A DNA stretch of 64,000 nt from VAZQ01 sp963785745 (GTDB lineage: Bacteria > Pseudomonadota > Alphaproteobacteria > Rhizobiales > Xanthobacteraceae). Of this stretch, positions 60,681-64,000 are shown piece after piece. Location: NCBI GenBank assembly GCA_963785745.1, contig CAWAWR010000022.1, positions 124,001 through 188,000 of the forward strand, in the 5' to 3' direction. The notes beneath the pieces were generated by a model. That model had not been told where the DNA came from. It was given only the letters and a program-made list of their open reading frames with translations, and did no database searches. The number at the start of each line of letters is the position of its first letter. Positions within the stretch are counted from its first letter, which is position 1. The position numbers were made by a program, and so were the translations under genes.

Positions 60681-60756
60681 GAGCATGATCCCGACCCGAA
60701 GCGCCGCGCGCGAAGGCGGAAAAAGCGGGTGCCGCTTTCCGGGCCGGATCATGCTC
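60681..60756. repeat. Interspersed inverted repeat with a nested mini-element
   Basis: The ends GAGCATGATC (60681-60690) and GATCATGCTC (60747-60756) are perfect reverse complements. The inner arms GGAAAAAGCGG.../...CCGCTTTCC also pair. A 26-bp stretch (60695-60720) running CCCGAAGCGC...GAAGGCGGA appears inserted and matches the right half of the mini-element at 43188-43247. Confidence 0.65.
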
Positions 60757-60762
60757 AACGCA

Positions 60763-62496
60763 TCATTCCTCGTCGGGCTTGTCGGCCTTCTCGCCGGCGC
60801 GCTTGAGCGCGGTGCCCAGGATATCGCCAAGCGTCGCGCCGGAATCGGAGGAGCCGTACTGGGCGATCGCCTCCTTCTCCTCGGCGACTTCGAGCGCCTT
60901 GATCGACACCGAGACCTTGTGGGCACGGCGGTCGATCTGGGTGACGCGGGCGTCGACCTTCTGCCCGACCTGGAAGCGGTCGGCGCGCTGGTCGCCGCGG
61001 TCGCGCGCGAGGTCGGCGCGGCGGATGAAGGTTTCGAGATCGGTGCCGACGATCTTGACGTCGATGCCGCCCTCTTTCACCGCCGTCACCTCGCAGGTGA
61101 CGACGCTGCCCTTCTTGACATCGCCTGCGGACTCGGCCGCGAACGGGTCGCCTTCAAGCTGCTTGATGCCAAGCGAGATGCGCTCCTTCTCGACGTCGAC
61201 GTCGAGCACCTGGGCACGCACCTTGTCGCCCTTCTTGTATTCCTCGATCACCTGCTCGCCGGGACGCTTCCAGTCGAGATCGGAAAGGTGAACCATGCCG
61301 TCGACATCGCCGTCGAGGCCGAGGAACAGACCGAACTCGGTCTTGTTCTTGACCTCGCCCTCGATGACCGTGCCGGTGGGATACTTCTCGACGAAGACCT
61401 CCCACGGATTGCGCATGGTCTGCTTGAGACCGAGCGAGATGCGGCGCTTGATCGGGTCCACTTCGAGGATCTGCACCTCGACTTCTTGTGAGGTGGAAAC
61501 GATCTTGCCGGGATGCACGTTCTTCTTGGTCCACGACATTTCAGACACGTGGATGAGCCCTTCGATGCCGGGCTCGAGCTCCACGAACGCGCCGTAGTCG
61601 GTGATGTTGGTGACGCGGCCGGTGTAGCGCGCGCCGACCGGATACTTCGCCTCGATGCCCTGCCACGGATCGTCGAGCAGTTGCTTCATACCGAGCGAGA
61701 TACGGTGGGTCTCGTGGTTGATCTTGATGATCTTGACCTTCACCTGCTGGCCGATGTTGAGCACTTCGGTCGGGTGATTGACGCGCCGCCACGCGATGTC
61801 GGTGACATGCAGCAGGCCGTCGATGCCGCCGAGGTCCACGAACGCACCGTAGTCGGTGATGTTCTTGACCACGCCGTCGATGACCTGACCCTCTTCGAGA
61901 TTCTGCACCAGCTCCTGGCGCTGCTCGGCGCGGGTCTCTTCGAGAACGGTGCGGCGGGAGACGACGATGTTGCCGCGGCGGCGATCCATCTTCAGGATCT
62001 GGAACGGCTGCGGCACGTTCATCAGCGGACCGACGTCGCGGATCGGACGGATGTCGACCTGGCTGCGCGGCAGGAACGCGACCGCGCCGTCGAGATCGAC
62101 GGTGAAGCCGCCCTTGACCTGGCTTGAGATAATTCCGGAGACCTTCTCGTTGCCCTGGAACGCCTTTTCGAGCTTGCCCCAGCTCTCTTCGCGGCGCGCC
62201 TTGTCACGCGAGAGGACGGCCTCGCCGAGCGCATTCTCGATGCGCTCCAGATAAACTTCGACGGTATCGCCGATCTTGATATCGGCCTGCCGGCCGGGGC
62301 CCGCAAATTCGCGCAGCGCGACGCGGCCTTCCGTTTTCGCCCCCACGTCGATGACCGCAAGGTCCTTTTCGATGCCGACGACCTTGCCCTTGACGACGGT
62401 TCCTTCGGAAGGGCTGCCCTGGGTGAACGACTCCTCGAGCATTGCAGCGAAATCTTCGCGCGACGGCGTGGCGGAACCTACGGTGGCGTTTGCCAT
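60763..62496 (-). CDS. rpsA: 30S ribosomal protein S1
   Basis: A 577-residue protein with six S1 (OB-fold) repeats, e.g. VKGKVVGIEKDLAVIDVGAK, GFTVDLDGAVAFLPRSQVDI, GVVKNITDYGAFVDLGGIDG, GRVTNITDYGAFVELEPGIE and GEVKNKTEFGLFLGLDGDVD. It anchors mRNA on the 30S subunit. The N-terminus (ATVGSATPSREDFAAMLEES) is typical. The order rpsA-cmk-aroA is conserved in alphaproteobacteria. A long leader (62497-62706) separates it from cmk. Confidence 0.97.
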   Translation of the reverse strand: MANATVGSATPSREDFAAMLEESFTQGSPSEGTVVKGKVVGIEKDLAVIDVGAKTEGRVALREFAGPGRQADIKIGDTVEVYLERIENALGEAVLSRDKARREESWGKLEKAFQGNEKVSGIISSQVKGGFTVDLDGAVAFLPRSQVDIRPIRDVGPLMNVPQPFQILKMDRRRGNIVVSRRTVLEETRAEQRQELVQNLEEGQVIDGVVKNITDYGAFVDLGGIDGLLHVTDIAWRRVNHPTEVLNIGQQVKVKIIKINHETHRISLGMKQLLDDPWQGIEAKYPVGARYTGRVTNITDYGAFVELEPGIEGLIHVSEMSWTKKNVHPGKIVSTSQEVEVQILEVDPIKRRISLGLKQTMRNPWEVFVEKYPTGTVIEGEVKNKTEFGLFLGLDGDVDGMVHLSDLDWKRPGEQVIEEYKKGDKVRAQVLDVDVEKERISLGIKQLEGDPFAAESAGDVKKGSVVTCEVTAVKEGGIDVKIVGTDLETFIRRADLARDRGDQRADRFQVGQKVDARVTQIDRRAHKVSVSIKALEVAEEKEAIAQYGSSDSGATLGDILGTALKRAGEKADKPDEE

Positions 62497-62583
62497 GAAC
62501 TCTCCTGGTCTACGATCGGCCGGTTTGGTGTGAATGAGCGTTTCGAGCGCGCGGGCCGAAAGCCTTTAAACAGGCCTTCGGCA

Positions 62584-62601
62584 CCGCTGATGCATCAGCG
62601 G
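62584..62601. promoter_or_regulatory. 18-bp perfect palindrome in the rpsA leader/promoter region
   Basis: CCGCTGATGCATCAGCGG reads the same on both strands. It lies 88 bp upstream of the rpsA start and 106 bp after the cmk stop. It could be a regulator site, or an RNA hairpin tied to S1 feedback control. Not seen elsewhere in the window. Confidence 0.4.
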
Positions 62602-62706
62602 CCCGGCGTAACCGAGCGATCGAAACGATGGTTCAGGTTTCGGACGCGCCGTCACGAATGCGGTCGGAGCAGGCTATCCTCCACAAACGGCAGCGCGGTC
62701 AGCGCG

Positions 62707-63336
62707 CTACCGGCCTGCTCGGACGGCTTCGACGATGTCGATGGCGGCCCGGAATGCGGCGTCTATATCCAAATGCGTGGTATCGAGCAAGTGCGCATCT
62801 TCCGCGCGCTTCAGGGGCGAGGCGGCCCGGCCGGTGTCGCGCTCGTCCCGGCGCAGGATGTCGGCCAGCACGTCGGCCTCCTGGACCGGCACCCCGGCGG
62901 CCTTGAACTCCAGCGCCCGCCGGCGGGCCCGCACCTCCGGCGACGCGGTCACGAAAATCTTAACGTCGGCGTCAGGAAAGATGACCGTCCCGATATCGCG
63001 CCCGTCCAGCACCGCGCCGGGCGGCGTGCGGCCGAAATCGCGCTGAAAATCGAGGACCGCCGCGCGAACCTCGGGGATCGCCGACACCACCGAGGCGGCC
63101 TCCCCGACCCGGTGGCTTTTGAGCAGCTTTTCTTCGAACCGCGAGGGGTCGAGCGACCGGGCCGCTCGACCCGCACACGCTACGTCGCCGAGGGGGGCGC
63201 CGGCATCGAGCACGGCCTGCGCCACCGCACGGTAGATCAGGCCGGTATCGAGGTGCCGCAGCCCATAGTGGCCGGCCAGCCGCTTCCCCAGCGTCCCCTT
63301 GCCCGACGCCGCCGGTCCATCAATCGCGATGATCAT
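62707..63336 (-). CDS. cmk: Cytidylate kinase
   Basis: A 209-residue NMP kinase phosphorylating CMP/dCMP. It has the P-loop IIAIDGPAASGKGTLGKRLA, LRHLDTGLIYRAVAQAVLDA, LDGRDIGTVIFPDADVKIFV and RRDERDTGRAASPLKRAEDA. Its ATG overlaps the aroA stop (ATGA), so aroA-cmk are coupled. Confidence 0.97.
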   Translation of the reverse strand: MIIAIDGPAASGKGTLGKRLAGHYGLRHLDTGLIYRAVAQAVLDAGAPLGDVACAGRAARSLDPSRFEEKLLKSHRVGEAASVVSAIPEVRAAVLDFQRDFGRTPPGAVLDGRDIGTVIFPDADVKIFVTASPEVRARRRALEFKAAGVPVQEADVLADILRRDERDTGRAASPLKRAEDAHLLDTTHLDIDAAFRAAIDIVEAVRAGR

Positions 63337-64000
63337 GACAGCTCGGCGCCGAGGGAGCGCATCATCGGAACGAAGCTCGGGAAGCTCGTCGCGATGAAAG
63401 TCGAGTCGTCGATGCCGACCGGCTTTTCGCTCGCGAGCCCCATCATCAGGAACGCCATAGCGATGCGATGGTCCATGTGCGTGGCGACCACGCCGCCGCC
63501 TCGCGCGCGGCCCTTGCCATACACGATCAGGTCGTCGCCTTCGATCTCGAACGCGACGCCGTTGACCCTCAGGCCGTCGGCGACGGCTTGCAGGCGATCG
63601 GATTCCTTGACACGCAGCTCCTTCAGGCCGCGCATGCGCGTGGTGCCCTCTGCAAACGCGGCGGCCACCGCCAGGATCGGGTATTCATCGATCATCGACG
63701 GCGCCCGCTCCGCCGGCACATCGACGCCTTTCAACGACGACGCCCGCACCCGGAAGTCCGCCATCTCCTCGCCGACGTCGCTGCGCAGATTGAGCGTCTC
63801 GATATTGGCGCCCATCTCACGCAGCGTCGTGATGAGGCCGGTGCGCAGCGGATTGGTCATGATGTCGGTCAGAACGACATCGGAGCCCGGCACGATCACC
63901 GCCGCCACCATCGGGAAGGCGGCCGACGATGGATCGGCCGGCACCACCACCGGCGCCGCGTTGAGCTCGGGCTCGCCCTTGAGCGATATCTTCCGGCCGT
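63333..64000 (-). CDS. aroA: 3-phosphoshikimate 1-carboxyvinyltransferase (EPSP synthase), C-terminal part
   Basis: About 222 C-terminal residues; the gene runs off the window at 64000. It has VPADPSSAAFPMVAAVIVPG, APSMIDEYPILAVAAAFAEG, MRGLKELRVKESDRLQAVAD (catalytic Asp/Glu-Lys segment) and THMDHRIAMAFLMMGLASEK. The enzyme joins PEP and shikimate-3-phosphate in the aromatic amino acid pathway, the same pathway end that feeds the trp genes upstream. Confidence 0.96.
   Translation of the reverse strand, partial: GRKISLKGEPELNAAPVVVPADPSSAAFPMVAAVIVPGSDVVLTDIMTNPLRTGLITTLREMGANIETLNLRSDVGEEMADFRVRASSLKGVDVPAERAPSMIDEYPILAVAAAFAEGTTRMRGLKELRVKESDRLQAVADGLRVNGVAFEIEGDDLIVYGKGRARGGGVVATHMDHRIAMAFLMMGLASEKPVGIDDSTFIATSFPSFVPMMRSLGAELS

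Overview
This is a GC-rich window with dense genes on both strands. It fits a member of the Hyphomicrobiales (Rhizobiales), probably near the Bradyrhizobium/Pseudolabrys/Xanthobacteraceae group. The evidence is the Tyr-type DivL kinase, the TsaE-AmgK fusion, the rhizobial gene order around trpFBA-accD-folC and rpsA-cmk-aroA, and intergenic palindromic repeats of a type I recall from Bradyrhizobium genomes. I found no rRNA, tRNA, CRISPR array, phage or complete insertion sequence.

Layout. 1-9.7 kb: a truncated patatin, MoeB/ThiF, a secreted peptidoglycan-binding pseudo-protease, enoyl-CoA hydratase, an esterase-713-like gene broken by an amber codon, and a redox patch (FMN reductase, VOC protein, OhrR-like regulator with two frameshifts, luciferase-like oxidoreductase). 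8.8-20.8 kb: a housekeeping block (mutM, ogt, ubiE, ubiB, coaBC, dut, Rrf2 regulator) split by membrane proteins, a secreted acetamidase/formamidase and a TctC-type binding protein. CoaBC carries an N-terminal ribbon-helix-helix antitoxin-like domain. 20.8-35.1 kb: accessory catabolism and sensing (extradiol dioxygenase, LigJ, HpcH/HpaI aldolase, several solute-binding proteins, a caspase/CHAT-like protein, a CHASE3 hybrid histidine kinase, a GT39 transferase, a sterol-desaturase-family hydroxylase). 35.5-64 kb: a conserved core, divL, tsaE-amgK, murU, addB, addA, trxA on the plus strand converging on folC, accD, trpA, trpB, trpF, lapA-like, ihfB, sppA, rpsA, cmk, aroA on the minus strand. Accessory genes interrupt this core at divL/tsaE, accD/trpA and trpA/trpB.

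How the genes work together. AmgK and MurU form the cell-wall sugar recycling route to UDP-MurNAc. AddAB is the recombinational repair nuclease-helicase. TrpFBA makes tryptophan. UbiE and UbiB serve ubiquinone synthesis, and CoaBC with Dut feeds cofactor and nucleotide metabolism. Six TctC/Bug-type periplasmic binding proteins occur without any TctA/TctB membrane partner, several beside catabolic enzymes, which suggests an organism tuned to scavenging organic and aromatic acids.

Cautions and main signals. At least seven genes carry single-base frameshifts, including folC, addA and addB. The sequence therefore probably contains residual indel errors, and 'pseudogene' labels here are provisional. 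The observations most worth following are: the RHH-CoaBC fusion with a 26-bp palindrome in its promoter; a small palindromic mini-element (CCCGCC...GGCGGA) seen inside the hairpin of another repeat, inside a second repeat, and in frame within a coding sequence; paired CTAG-bounded inverted-repeat elements; the local double frameshift that removes two zinc-ligand cysteines from MutM; and the caspase-like protein divergent from a hybrid kinase.
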